A stretch of 22,013 bases of DNA from Candidatus Nitrosopumilus sp. (GCA_029861085.1 JAOUAE010000007.1:1-22013); one strand, 5' to 3'; counted from the stretch's first letter, positions 7,456-15,310 are shown. Notes: a model not told the origin generated them from the letters alone. A program made the numbers and translations.

Positions 7456-8376
7456 ATACTTTACATCTAGTCTTGCAACAGTAAACAATTTCTTTGATAT
7501 GGAATGTTGAGTGCTATCCTCATGCTTGAAAAAATAACTGCCATTTTTTCTTGTATACATTACTCCCTCTTTGTCACATTTGAGACATCTTATCACTTCA
7601 TCTTTTATCTTTCTTATTGATTCAATCTCAAAATACTCATACATTATAGTATGTGAAAACTGGTGTTTGTGATATTTTTGCCAGTGAGAACTTACTGCTT
7701 CTCTTCTGTCTTGTTTGCAAAAACTACAATATTTTTTATATTTTTTTAACGAGTATGGGCTTCGCTTAGAGTTTGTCTTTGGTCCTGGCTTTTTTCTGTT
7801 GTATATATTCTCATATGACTCTTTTTGAAAAATTGGCCATGTTGATATGTTTTTTACATCATGTTGAGTCTTTTTTGATTTTTTCTTCTTTGTTGATTTT
7901 GAATATGGAATGTTTAATTCTTTTAGTGTATACTTTACGATCTCCTTTCTGACTTGTTTGCTTAGTAAAGAATAATTCTCATTTGACTCTGAATCTAGTC
8001 TGTTTGCTTTATTTCTAATGATGTCGCAAATTAATGTATGATTTTTCATATGCTGGTGTGTCAGTCTGCTTCTTGCATCCTTTTGCATGTCTTGTATGTG
8101 ATGCTCAAAGTTGTCATATTTTAGATTCTTTTCATCAGTTTTTGTAATTTGTTTATTTGTGGAGTAAACTTTTTTCCCAGTATAATCACGGTCATAAATT
8201 CGAGAACCCATTCCTCCATAAACTGAATCCTGTGATACCTTGCCTGTCTGCCCTTGCATCTCCATGATACTTTCATTCTCATAGCCAAAGATAATACCAC
8301 ATTTACCACACACTATCTCATCATCACTAGTTACAACTCTGTCTTTTTGCTCACATGTACACTCTTGAGAACTCAT
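7408..8376 (-). CDS. TFB-like zinc-ribbon protein with two extra zinc-finger-like motifs
   Basis: The 322-aa protein opens with a zinc ribbon like that of archaeal transcription factor B (Cys6, Cys8, Cys23, Cys26, then CGIIFGYE), followed by YGGMGSRIYDRDYTGKKV at 53-70, resembling the B-reader/linker of TFB that sits near the RNA polymerase active centre. The cyclin folds that bind TBP and DNA are not recognisable. Instead there is a basic middle with a KKKKSKK patch (163-169), then CSFC...HWQKYH (Cys217, Cys220, His231, His236) and CLKC...H...H (Cys264, Cys267, His285, His291), both plausible zinc fingers. It may therefore reach RNA polymerase through the ribbon and DNA through the fingers, as an element-specific initiation factor or a decoy; that is inference. 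It is divergent from the winged-helix gene. Its last codons lie within the third 41-nt repeat. Confidence 0.75.
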   Translation of the reverse strand: MSSQECTCEQKDRVVTSDDEIVCGKCGIIFGYENESIMEMQGQTGKVSQDSVYGGMGSRIYDRDYTGKKVYSTNKQITKTDEKNLKYDNFEHHIQDMQKDARSRLTHQHMKNHTLICDIIRNKANRLDSESNENYSLLSKQVRKEIVKYTLKELNIPYSKSTKKKKSKKTQHDVKNISTWPIFQKESYENIYNRKKPGPKTNSKRSPYSLKKYKKYCSFCKQDRREAVSSHWQKYHKHQFSHTIMYEYFEIESIRKIKDEVIRCLKCDKEGVMYTRKNGSYFFKHEDSTQHSISKKLFTVARLDVKYGCNKKDIIFETGVTA

Positions 8377-8493
8377 CTTTTCCTATATTGTATAGCACTC
8401 CCAGTAATATAAAGTATTAGATTATTACTAATACTATACATATATTATAAAAAACATAATAATAAGGTTAGCCTAGTATGAAATAAGAGAATA
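8377..8493. promoter_or_regulatory. divergent promoter region for the TFB-like and winged-helix genes
   Basis: Minus strand: TTTATATTA (8405-8413) ends 28 nt before the ATG of the TFB-like gene. Plus strand: TATATTATAAAAA (8441-8453) lies about 40 nt before ATG8494. Both are placed as archaeal TATA boxes would be for short-leader transcripts. Two divergent DNA-binding proteins sharing one control region suggests mutual or self-regulation. Confidence 0.5.
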
Positions 8494-9210
8494 ATGACTA
8501 TTGTAGGGATTTTAGAGAGGTGCTTTGAGGTGTCTGCCACATTTGGGCAGATACAAAACGATCTCAAATACAACAAGACCACTTTATCTGGGGTGCTAAA
8601 GAATTTGCTTGATACAAGGAGACTGAGACGAGTAGAGTTTGGCTTGTACCAGATTACAGAGACTGGAGCAGAATACCTTGAAGAAAAGTATTCAAAAATT
8701 GTGGATGAGCAGACTAGACGAATCACACTAGCTAGTCTGAATATTTTGAATAATCGTACCATGAGTAATTTGATTCCAGTGTGGTCAGTTGATGATAAAT
8801 TATTATCAAAACAAGAAGATAAAACCAAAGTATCTCATCTTTTTGATCTATTGTTACATGCATATGAGAGATCAGTTGGTGATGAGTATGGAGAATTTCT
8901 AGACAAGAAGACATATCACTTTGTATCAAACTATGCAGTTCTAACACATGAAAAGATGTGTCAATTGACATGGCTTTCTTTTAAAACAAAAAGTATCTCA
9001 CAAGCCATGCATAGAATTCTGAATCTGGAGATTGATGGTTTTTCAGACCTTGAAAGGATTGAAAAAATATGTGACAGGAAGATATCTGAAAAATACATTT
9101 TTAATGCATTTAGATTCTTTTCTCTCCCCGTGTTGGCTCGACGAATTTACTTGAAAAACAAATCAAAGATACTTGGGGAACTAGGAATAATGAATGATGA
9201 TTCAAAATGA
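8494..9210 (+). CDS. winged-helix DNA-binding protein, element-encoded regulator
   Basis: The first 65 residues of this 238-aa protein form a winged helix-turn-helix: helices around 5-25, a recognition-helix candidate NKTTLSGVLKNLLDT (27-41), and a beta wing RRVEFGLYQITETG (45-58). This resembles MarR/PadR-like or ArsR-like archaeal regulators. The remaining 170 residues are helical, with no motif I recognise, and may mediate dimerisation or ligand binding. The start is the first ATG after an in-frame break; the short ATG-AAA-TAA frame just upstream is not a gene. It is transcribed away from the TFB-like gene. The 538 nt that follow contain no clear gene, so it is probably a single transcription unit. 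Confidence 0.75.
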   Translation: MTIVGILERCFEVSATFGQIQNDLKYNKTTLSGVLKNLLDTRRLRRVEFGLYQITETGAEYLEEKYSKIVDEQTRRITLASLNILNNRTMSNLIPVWSVDDKLLSKQEDKTKVSHLFDLLLHAYERSVGDEYGEFLDKKTYHFVSNYAVLTHEKMCQLTWLSFKTKSISQAMHRILNLEIDGFSDLERIEKICDRKISEKYIFNAFRFFSLPVLARRIYLKNKSKILGELGIMNDDSK

Positions 9211-9748
9211 TAATAATTTAAAATAAAAAATAATTTAACAATATCTTGGTAACTAGAATTTAATTTTAATATTTTGTTAAATAGTTTCTAGATATTTTTT
9301 ATACAATGTGAAATTAAAATAATAATTTCTATTTGTATGATAGTACTAGCAAAAATTTACTTGATTTTATTTTTTTATCTTTGAATTATTCTAATATTTT
9401 AATTCAAATGAGTAGTTTGAAAAATTATATAATTTTTAATTCATTGAATGGTTTTGTATGTTGGTCAAACAACCAAATGTTTGTAGGTGATGTGTGGAGA
9501 AAAAGTTTAGTTAGTGTATTGTGTATAATTGCGGCAAATTACAATATTTCAGTATTTTTCAATAAACATGAAAAATTATGTGGAATTTTGGTTATATAAT
9601 TGTAATATATTCAAGATTTTATGATTTTTTACGGCAAGTTTACATGTATATTTTTTGATATCTCTACCGCAAATTTTGCTGCAAAATTATGATATAGAAT
9701 TGTATCTGAATTATCTTGACTTTAAATTATTCTTGAAATTATATAATT
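9211..9748. other. 538-nt very AT-rich non-coding stretch, candidate replication or partition locus
   Basis: I see no convincing gene. An 88-codon frame at 9333-9599 has AT-driven composition (mostly Ile, Asn, Phe, Leu) and no domain. The stretch contains CTAGAA/TTCTAG inverted arms around 9254-9293 and several look-alike words: GCGGCAAATT near 9532, ACGGCAAGTT near 9631, and ACCGCAAATTTTGCTGCAAAATT near 9664. High AT content, repeated words and a position beside a partition-type gene are what an origin or centromere-like site might show, but this is speculative. Confidence 0.25.
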
Positions 9749-10039
9749 ATGAAAGACAGAATATCAAACAAAAAAAGAAGACAACATGTAAGAAAGATTT
9801 TCAAGCTTGGCAACAACGGAAAAACCTCCAGTCATGTAGTAACGATCCCAAAAGACTTTCTTGAAACTTTGAGTATTGATAACAATAACAAAGTAATCAT
9901 TAGTTTGGAAAATGAAAATGATCATTTCTTTATTAAAATTCTAAAACTAGATGAAAACTTTACAGAAAGCATCTCAAAAAGTAAAATAGAAAAAAGAAAA
10001 ATTAATTTAGATTCACAGGAGTTTGAGAACTGGGATTAG
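9749..10039 (+). CDS. AbrB/MazE-type swapped-hairpin DNA-binding protein
   Basis: The 96-aa protein carries a SpoVT-AbrB-like fold at about 13-65: a strand KIFKLGNNGKTSSHVVTIPK, then FLETLSIDNNNKVIISLEN and a closing strand HFFIKILKL. The V-T-I-P-K turn followed by a helix and a strand is the family signature. Such proteins dimerise by swapping hairpins and act as repressors or as antitoxins; no toxin gene is adjacent on the same strand. The tail (68-96) is charged. ATG9749 follows an AT-rich TATA-like run. Its stop overlaps the stop of the convergent actin-like gene by 3 nt. A centromere-binding adaptor for that actin-like protein is possible, but neither orientation nor sequence proves it. 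Confidence 0.7.
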   Translation: MKDRISNKKRRQHVRKIFKLGNNGKTSSHVVTIPKDFLETLSIDNNNKVIISLENENDHFFIKILKLDENFTESISKSKIEKRKINLDSQEFENWD

Positions 10040-10866
10040 TTCATGGCACTTTTTGCATATTCTAACATACCTGTTGCATTTGAAAATACAGGATCCCCTA
10101 CAGCACATAATGAATCTGCAATCTTTCTTTTGAGATGATTGTACAAGCCTGGAACGAGTATTCCGCCACCAGACAATATTATATCATAGCTGTTATTTGC
10201 AGCTAGATTTGTCTTAAATGAAGCTAGGTTTTCAGATATTATATCAGCTAACATCTCTATTCTTTTTGGGTTTGGCTTGTTTGAATTATTAAGATACTGT
10301 AATTCATCTGAACCTAAATGTATGTAATCGCAAGCTTGAGGTATTGATCTTCCAAGAATTGGTTTTAGGTTATCAAATGCTACTAGTTCTGTAGTTCCCT
10401 GACCAATTGCAAGAACAATGCCATCTTTTTTCCTTGATGACATTAGTGTTCCAATTGTTTGCGGCACCACCATCACATCTTTGCAATTAGTTATCTTTTT
10501 GACAAAGCTGGGAAATTTTATTGCATCTTTTGCTGCATGGTATGGCAATCCAATTATGATTGATGTTTTTGGTATGGAATCATCTGAAATTTCTAATCTT
10601 TTGATTGCCTGATTTACCACTGCCACAAAGGCTGTCTTGTTTGATGGCGTGCCTTCTCGTACTGGTTGTAATAATACGGCTGATGGATGCCTTGCAATCT
10701 CTACTGCGTCATATCCTGCACCTTCAACAATTGTTGTACCTTTTTTGTTATTCTCCCAGGGATCTGCATCTCTATAGGCATAAAGAGATGGAAATCTGAC
10801 TTTTTTCTGGACAGAGCAGGCCTTTACAAAACCTGTCCCAATGTCTAGTGATATTGTTTGACTCAT
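10036..10866 (-). CDS. actin-like ATPase, ParM/Alp type (plasmid segregation)
   Basis: An actin/Hsp70-fold (ASKHA) ATPase of 276 aa. It has the phosphate-1 loop LDIGTGFVK (7-15), the phosphate-2 loop LAIGQGTTELVAF (152-164) and the adenosine motif ILSGGGILVPGL (230-241). At about 280 residues it is shorter than ParM (320) or MreB (335-345), but keeps all nucleotide-binding elements. Plasmid proteins of this type form filaments that push DNA copies apart; small archaeal relatives such as Thermoplasma Ta0583 polymerise in vitro. It is divergent from the large HerA/VirD4-type ATPase gene, sharing a 106-nt promoter, and convergent with the AbrB-type gene. This context favours plasmid partition over cell shape. 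No ParR-type adaptor is identified with confidence. Confidence 0.82.
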   Translation of the reverse strand: MSQTISLDIGTGFVKACSVQKKVRFPSLYAYRDADPWENNKKGTTIVEGAGYDAVEIARHPSAVLLQPVREGTPSNKTAFVAVVNQAIKRLEISDDSIPKTSIIIGLPYHAAKDAIKFPSFVKKITNCKDVMVVPQTIGTLMSSRKKDGIVLAIGQGTTELVAFDNLKPILGRSIPQACDYIHLGSDELQYLNNSNKPNPKRIEMLADIISENLASFKTNLAANNSYDIILSGGGILVPGLYNHLKRKIADSLCAVGDPVFSNATGMLEYAKSAMN

Positions 10867-10972
10867 GATTAATTGATGCTACATTAAATTTAAAGCAAAA
10901 ATCTCAAATTTTACAAATTATATAATTTTCAAATTTACATTTTTTCTGACTTTAAATTTAAAATATATTCAT
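10867..10972. promoter_or_regulatory. divergent promoter between the actin-like and HerA/VirD4-type genes
   Basis: The 106 nt are almost all A and T. Two palindromes are visible, TTAAATTTAA at 10884-10893 and TTTAAATTTAAA at 10951-10962, plus the related words CAAATTTTACA (10905-10915) and CAAATTTACA (10930-10939). The second lies in TTTCAAATTTACAT, a 14-mer also present in the 41-nt repeat at 7340-7380. The symmetry suggests operator sites serving both genes. Confidence 0.4.
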
Positions 10973-13900
10973 ATGTATATGGTAAGTAAATGGACTCTAG
11001 CAGTTGAATCAAAACAACTCGGGGCCCTTGATAAGATAACTGAATTTAGTTCACCAAACCAAAAAAAGAATCAAAAAGAATCATCATTACCCTTACGGGC
11101 AGTTGAGATAGTAATTCCAATTGATCAGGATATAAAAAAAGCAGTAATTACTGCTGGCAGTATCATTTCGTCTTCTGTAAGATCATTTGAGTTAATATGG
11201 GACAAAAAAGAAAACAGGCTATCATTCTGGTTGGTATCAAACATACATGACATCACTCATTATGTGGATGCCTTCAAGTCAGTATATCCCAACGCAGATT
11301 TTGAAAATCTAGATTACACCATACCAGAATGGTTTGATCCAAGAACAAACTACAAAGTATTTGATGCAAGTGTGAGACATGGAAACTTTTTTGCAGTAAT
11401 GGATCATCAAAAGACTCCTGCACTAATCACACAAATATCAAACACAATACAAATGGCACAGTACGGCTGGATTCAGTTTATCTTTCAAAGACATGACATT
11501 ACAAATTATATCAACAGTTTTTCTCAGATTCTCGATTCAATGAAAAGAAAAGTATCAAACACAAAATATCGAAGTGAGCCGGAATCCCTTTTTTCTGATT
11601 ATTTCCAATTACACAACCATCCAGAGTTTGGTGGTGACTTTGCAAGAAACTATAAGACACTAAAGCATCATGCAGAATTTAAAACCATTAATCCACAAAT
11701 GATAATGTCCATTCGTGGCCTGATAAATTCTGACGGTGATCTTGACTTTGGATTTGACGTAATTGAGAATATCTCACTTGAGAACATTCATGCACCCTTT
11801 GAGCATTGCACAAAAAACTCGTATGATAATTATAGAAAATTCTATAATTCTGACCCAAAAAAGGCACAATACATCAAGATTGGCAAAAGAAACACAAACT
11901 GTCAGAGAATTGACATGTTCTCTTTGAGGTTACTGCCAAAACCTGAAGGATTAATCCAAAAGGCATTTGATAACTATGCTGGAACTAACATGTTTGGGAG
12001 ATACCACAAAAGAAAGCCACTTCCATTTTTGCTACTAAACACGTCTGAGATGCCATTATTCATTCACCTGCCTGATGTTACGGTGAAACACTTGCGTTTA
12101 ACTCGGGGCCAAACCCTACCTAGAACATCTAGTGACAAGATTGGATTTCGTTTGGGTTTATTTGAGATTGACAAAATTAATGACAAAAAATATCCCGTAA
12201 AATACGGTGAAATTGTCTCATCAAATGACATCAGTGGAGTTACAGTTCATTATGATGATTACACACGACATCAGTATGTTGTTGCAGCTTCTGGTGCTGG
12301 AAAATCAACTTTGCTGCGTTCCATGGCAAAACACATCGAGATGGCAAATCTGAATGGAGTGTTTAATTCTGCATTTGTCTATGCTGACTTTAAGGGAGGC
12401 CGGAATCCTGACAGTATAAAATTCATCAAACAGCTAGACCAAAAGACATTACATTCAGGCAAAGTTTTGTATTTGGATCCATCTGAAACTAACTTTGCAA
12501 TAAATCCATTAGAGTTGCCAAGAAACTATGATGGAGCAAAACGTGAAGAGATTGTAGATAGATACATTGGATATTTTATGAGAATAATGGAGCAATTCTA
12601 TTCGCAAAAGCAGACGTATGTGCAAATGGAGCGAATAATGAAAGTAATATTGCAATATTTGTACTCTTTTGATGATGCGCCAACATTTCGAGATATTTAT
12701 GAAATTGTTGCAGAGCTGGAGTCAGGTGGGCAGCAAGTGTTATCTGAAATATTTGAGACTTTGGGAAAACCTGAAGCAGAACTATACAAGGCATTAACAA
12801 GTATCAGTGAGCTAAAACCTGACACATTCTCCCCACTACTAAACAGACTGGAACCATTCAGCACATCACCAATTCTAAAAAGAATCTTTACTACAAAGCA
12901 CTCTAGTGTTGATTTTAGCACCATTGTACAATCTGGCAGTTACACTGTAGTATCAATGAATGAGACCAACATGTCTTCTATTGCAGCCCCACTAGCTCAG
13001 ATGGCATTTGTCCTAAAGATATGGTTTGAGGTCCAAGAACAAAGCCGAAACAAAGAAACCAAGATGAAAGATGTCATACTGGTATTAGATGAGTTTCAAA
13101 TTATTGCAGGTCTTGATACCATACCAATGATATTGGCACAAGCTCGCTCCTTTGGACTGGGATTGTGTTTGGCTCATCAGAATCTATCACAAATTCCAAC
13201 TGAACTTTTACAGACCATAGTTGGAAATACTGCAACTCAGTTTGCAGGAAGACTCTCAGGCATTGATGCCTCAAAGATAGGTATGATCATAGACCCAAAG
13301 TATGGAAAAGACATTGCAGCAATGCTTGCAGTGCAGTCCGACTTTAGATTCTTGGCAAGAACAAGGCCCATTCTAGGTGAAGAGACCAGTCTGCCACCAC
13401 AGTTCTGGTTGGACTATCCATGTACAGAAAACATGACTGATGAACAGTTTTCACAATTCATCATGCAGCAAAAAGAAAAATATGGAAATGTTACACCTGA
13501 GGAAACATTACTCGTATCCAAAAATGTTGATAAAAACAAGTGGATGCAACAGCTAGAAAATGATATCACTACAATTCCACCAAAAACTGAATGGCAGATT
13601 CTTGTGTCATTATATTCTCATGAAAAGTTGTCATTAATGGAGATTGTCAGAATTTGCAATTTCACTCAACCACGTGATGATATATCCAAGTTGTTGAGAA
13701 ACATGAATGAACGAAAACTAATTGAAATTGCCGAAAAAATACAAAAAGGTCGTGTTACCATAATAAAATATCAATTATCTAATGAAACAAAAATAAAATA
13801 TTTTGATCTTGACTATTCAAAGATTGGAACAGCTTCTGATATTTCTGATGTTGCAAAAAATGCAGTAGAACATTATCTTAAGGAAGGACATTTTGTAAGT

Positions 13901-14170
13901 ATCGCAGTACAAGATTTTTCTAAAAAGGATGAGTTGAGAACAGATCTGATTGCGTATGACTATTCCAATGATATGGCAATATCTGTAGAAATAGAATCAC
14001 ATAGTGAGGTTGAGAGTCATCCAGAACATGTATTGCTAAACATGAAAAAATGGAAAGAGATGGGATTTTCACAATGCCATGTATGGTCTAAACATAAGCA
14101 AGTCGTAGAGATAAAAGAAAAGATTGATTTTAGTATGTGTGATAATGTGAAGGCCTTTTTAGTATCATGA
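10973..14170 (+). CDS. HerA/VirD4/TraG-type DNA-pumping ATPase with C-terminal winged helix and possible nuclease domain
   Basis: A 1065-aa protein likely to drive DNA transfer or processing. About 430 N-terminal residues, with no recognised domain, precede a RecA-fold motor of the HerA/FtsK/VirD4 group: Walker A AASGAGKST (438-446, Lys444), Walker B ILVLDEFQ (702-709, Asp706/Glu707), then ARSFGLGLCLAHQNLSQIP and GNTATQFAGR, typical of conjugative coupling and VirB4-like ATPases. A winged helix lies near 870-943. The C-terminus has Asp991 in DLIAYDY and VEIESHSE (Glu1006, Glu1008), a pattern like the D...(D/E)xK core of PD-(D/E)xK nucleases, although the usual lysine is not evident. The start could be ATG10973 or ATG10979. 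No transmembrane anchor is obvious and no relaxase or other type IV secretion gene is seen in the window. The 3' end is overlapped by a small antisense frame. Confidence 0.82.
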   Translation: MYMVSKWTLAVESKQLGALDKITEFSSPNQKKNQKESSLPLRAVEIVIPIDQDIKKAVITAGSIISSSVRSFELIWDKKENRLSFWLVSNIHDITHYVDAFKSVYPNADFENLDYTIPEWFDPRTNYKVFDASVRHGNFFAVMDHQKTPALITQISNTIQMAQYGWIQFIFQRHDITNYINSFSQILDSMKRKVSNTKYRSEPESLFSDYFQLHNHPEFGGDFARNYKTLKHHAEFKTINPQMIMSIRGLINSDGDLDFGFDVIENISLENIHAPFEHCTKNSYDNYRKFYNSDPKKAQYIKIGKRNTNCQRIDMFSLRLLPKPEGLIQKAFDNYAGTNMFGRYHKRKPLPFLLLNTSEMPLFIHLPDVTVKHLRLTRGQTLPRTSSDKIGFRLGLFEIDKINDKKYPVKYGEIVSSNDISGVTVHYDDYTRHQYVVAASGAGKSTLLRSMAKHIEMANLNGVFNSAFVYADFKGGRNPDSIKFIKQLDQKTLHSGKVLYLDPSETNFAINPLELPRNYDGAKREEIVDRYIGYFMRIMEQFYSQKQTYVQMERIMKVILQYLYSFDDAPTFRDIYEIVAELESGGQQVLSEIFETLGKPEAELYKALTSISELKPDTFSPLLNRLEPFSTSPILKRIFTTKHSSVDFSTIVQSGSYTVVSMNETNMSSIAAPLAQMAFVLKIWFEVQEQSRNKETKMKDVILVLDEFQIIAGLDTIPMILAQARSFGLGLCLAHQNLSQIPTELLQTIVGNTATQFAGRLSGIDASKIGMIIDPKYGKDIAAMLAVQSDFRFLARTRPILGEETSLPPQFWLDYPCTENMTDEQFSQFIMQQKEKYGNVTPEETLLVSKNVDKNKWMQQLENDITTIPPKTEWQILVSLYSHEKLSLMEIVRICNFTQPRDDISKLLRNMNERKLIEIAEKIQKGRVTIIKYQLSNETKIKYFDLDYSKIGTASDISDVAKNAVEHYLKEGHFVSIAVQDFSKKDELRTDLIAYDYSNDMAISVEIESHSEVESHPEHVLLNMKKWKEMGFSQCHVWSKHKQVVEIKEKIDFSMCDNVKAFLVS

Positions 14171-14252
14171 TAATATACTTTTTGTCAAGATCAATCTCTT
14201 TAACCCATTCTTTATCTTTGTATGGCCTAATCTGAATACTACATTCTCCCAT
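14130..14252 (-). other. 40-aa antisense reading frame overlapping the 3' end of the HerA/VirD4-type gene
   Basis: A 41-codon frame from ATG14250-14252 to TAA14130-14132 encodes a peptide containing IQIRPYKDKEWVKEIDLDKK. The IRPYKDKEWV part recalls the first strand and helix of GNAT acetyltransferases, so it may be the stump of a lost gene that ran on toward the left before the ATPase gene was placed there. It overlaps the ATPase gene by 41 nt. It may equally be a chance frame. The rest of 14171-14413 holds no feature I can name. Confidence 0.2.
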
Positions 14253-14413
14253 CTACATCTAAGATGAGAGAAAGAACAGAAATAATTCTGTGGTATTATC
14301 GTATTGGTTGGATGCGCTAACTTTATGTGTATAATTAATTTTTGAGTACTTTCTTGTAAATTGCAATTTTATTTTGTTTGAATATACATTTAACAGATTG
14401 CACAAAATTTTTA

Positions 14414-14629
14414 TTAAATTTTTTCTATTACGAGCTTTTTTCCTACAACCTTACAGTCAAATTCATCCCCCTCTCTCCAGTTCAATTTCTCTATCATCTC
14501 AGGCGGAATCGTAAAATCCCACCTGTACCATTCCTTTCCGTCCTTATTCTTGCGGCTAAGTTGTCTCTTTAACTTCATGAGTAATGTCTCATCAAGCGTA
14601 ATATCCATCAGTATAAATTGTTTGTACAT
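14414..14629 (-). CDS. small AbrB/MazE-like DNA-binding protein
   Basis: The 71-aa protein has a SpoVT-AbrB-like C-terminal half: YRWDFTIPPEMIEKLNWREG followed by the strands DEFDCKVVG and KKLVIEKI (residues about 35-71). The preceding 30 residues are basic. Proteins of this type are transition-state-like repressors or antitoxins. Its own first codons, MYKQ, are read from one of three TGTACATAC repeats that continue upstream, so it very likely represses itself and the divergent small operon. Met8 is a possible later start that would free that repeat from the coding region. No toxin is recognisable beside it; the 89-aa protein across the promoter has no known toxin motif. Confidence 0.7.
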   Translation of the reverse strand: MYKQFILMDITLDETLLMKLKRQLSRKNKDGKEWYRWDFTIPPEMIEKLNWREGDEFDCKVVGKKLVIEKI

Positions 14630-14680
14630 ACTGATATATAAATCGTCTGTACATACACATATAAGATAGTCTGTACATAC
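14623..14680. promoter_or_regulatory. three TGTACATAC direct repeats between divergent genes (operators)
   Basis: Exact copies of TGTACATAC lie at 14623-14631, 14648-14656 and 14672-14680. The starts are 25 and 24 nt apart, a little over two helical turns, and each contains the palindrome TGTACA. TATA-like words (GATATATAAAT, CACATATAAG) are interleaved. The first copy covers the start codon of the AbrB/MazE-like gene. This is the layout of an operator set that blocks both divergent promoters. Confidence 0.65.
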
Positions 14681-14686
14681 TACAGC

Positions 14687-14797
14687 ATGAACGTTAATTC
14701 AATTAGTATGATTGAAAATAACTTGATTCTAGCAAATGAAGAATATTGTGAAAATTACACGAGTGATTATCCGGTAGAGGTAAATATTAAAAATTGA
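14687..14797 (+). CDS. 36-aa small ORF coupled to the next gene
   Basis: A 37-codon frame from ATG14687 to TGA14795-14797. The peptide starts MNVNSISMIENNLILANEE and is acidic, with no motif I recognise. Its TGA overlaps the TTG start of the following gene as TTGA, a classic coupling arrangement, and GAGGT inside it, 12 nt before that TTG, would serve as the downstream ribosome-binding site. It starts 6 nt after the third TGTACATAC repeat, so its transcript would be nearly leaderless. Coupling and position argue that it is a real leader gene or small partner. Confidence 0.45.
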   Translation: MNVNSISMIENNLILANEEYCENYTSDYPVEVNIKN

Positions 14798-15063
14798 AGA
14801 TTCAGCTGATCAGAATCCATGAAGACGGGAAACAAAAACCAATTCGAATCTTTTCTCATTCCGAAGAGATAATCATACAGCGAACTAGAGTCAAGGTAAT
14901 GGATAGAGACACGGGAAAGGTAAATGCAATGTATGTTTTAGAGGGACTTGGTCCTACTGGATGGATGACCATAGAGACAACAGGAAACCAGGAGCTTTTT
15001 GCATACATCTATGTTGGAGATGAGAGTACTAATGAGAATGATAAATCAGACATGGTACCATGA
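14794..15063 (+). CDS. 89-aa protein of unknown function, TTG start
   Basis: I do not recognise a family. The protein begins MKIQLIRIHEDGKQKPIRIF and alternates hydrophobic and charged residues as a small beta-sheet protein would (strands near 1-8, 16-20, 26-36, 44-50 and 56-73), with a hydrophilic tail. There is no signal peptide, membrane segment or Cys/His cluster. TTG14794 is preferred because it overlaps the stop of the upstream small ORF and has GAGGT 12 nt before it. It is under the same repeat-containing promoter as the divergent AbrB/MazE-like gene, so the pair could be a regulator and its target, or an antitoxin and a novel effector; neither is shown. The 247 nt that follow to 15310 hold no gene I can support. 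Confidence 0.6.
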   Translation: MKIQLIRIHEDGKQKPIRIFSHSEEIIIQRTRVKVMDRDTGKVNAMYVLEGLGPTGWMTIETTGNQELFAYIYVGDESTNENDKSDMVP

Positions 15064-15310
15064 ATCTTTTTGATTTTGTATTGACAGATGTTCTAAGACG
15101 AGTAATTTTGTATCCTAAATCAATTCCCAGCACTTCAATGCCAATCTACGACTTAACATTCAATTTTTCTTAAGAAAATCTACATAGTCGAAAAAAAGAA
15201 AAAGGAATTTTGGTTTTGTGATGTTTGTTTTGATATGCTACTTTCAGATATGTCTAACCAGCCATCACTGCACCAAACGAATCCAGCATTCTACCATCAT
15301 TGAGCAATAT

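Noticed and set aside
9333..9599. 88-codon plus-strand frame
   Set aside because: Amino-acid composition is what AT-rich DNA gives by chance (Ile, Asn, Phe, Leu, Ser), with no domain and no convincing ribosome-binding site or promoter.
15029..15133. 34-aa minus-strand frame containing VLGIDLGYKITRLRTS, looked at as a transposase (TnpB RuvC-I) fragment
   Set aside because: Only the short GIDLG word resembles the motif. The frame overlaps the end of the 89-aa gene and no other transposase piece or end repeat is nearby.
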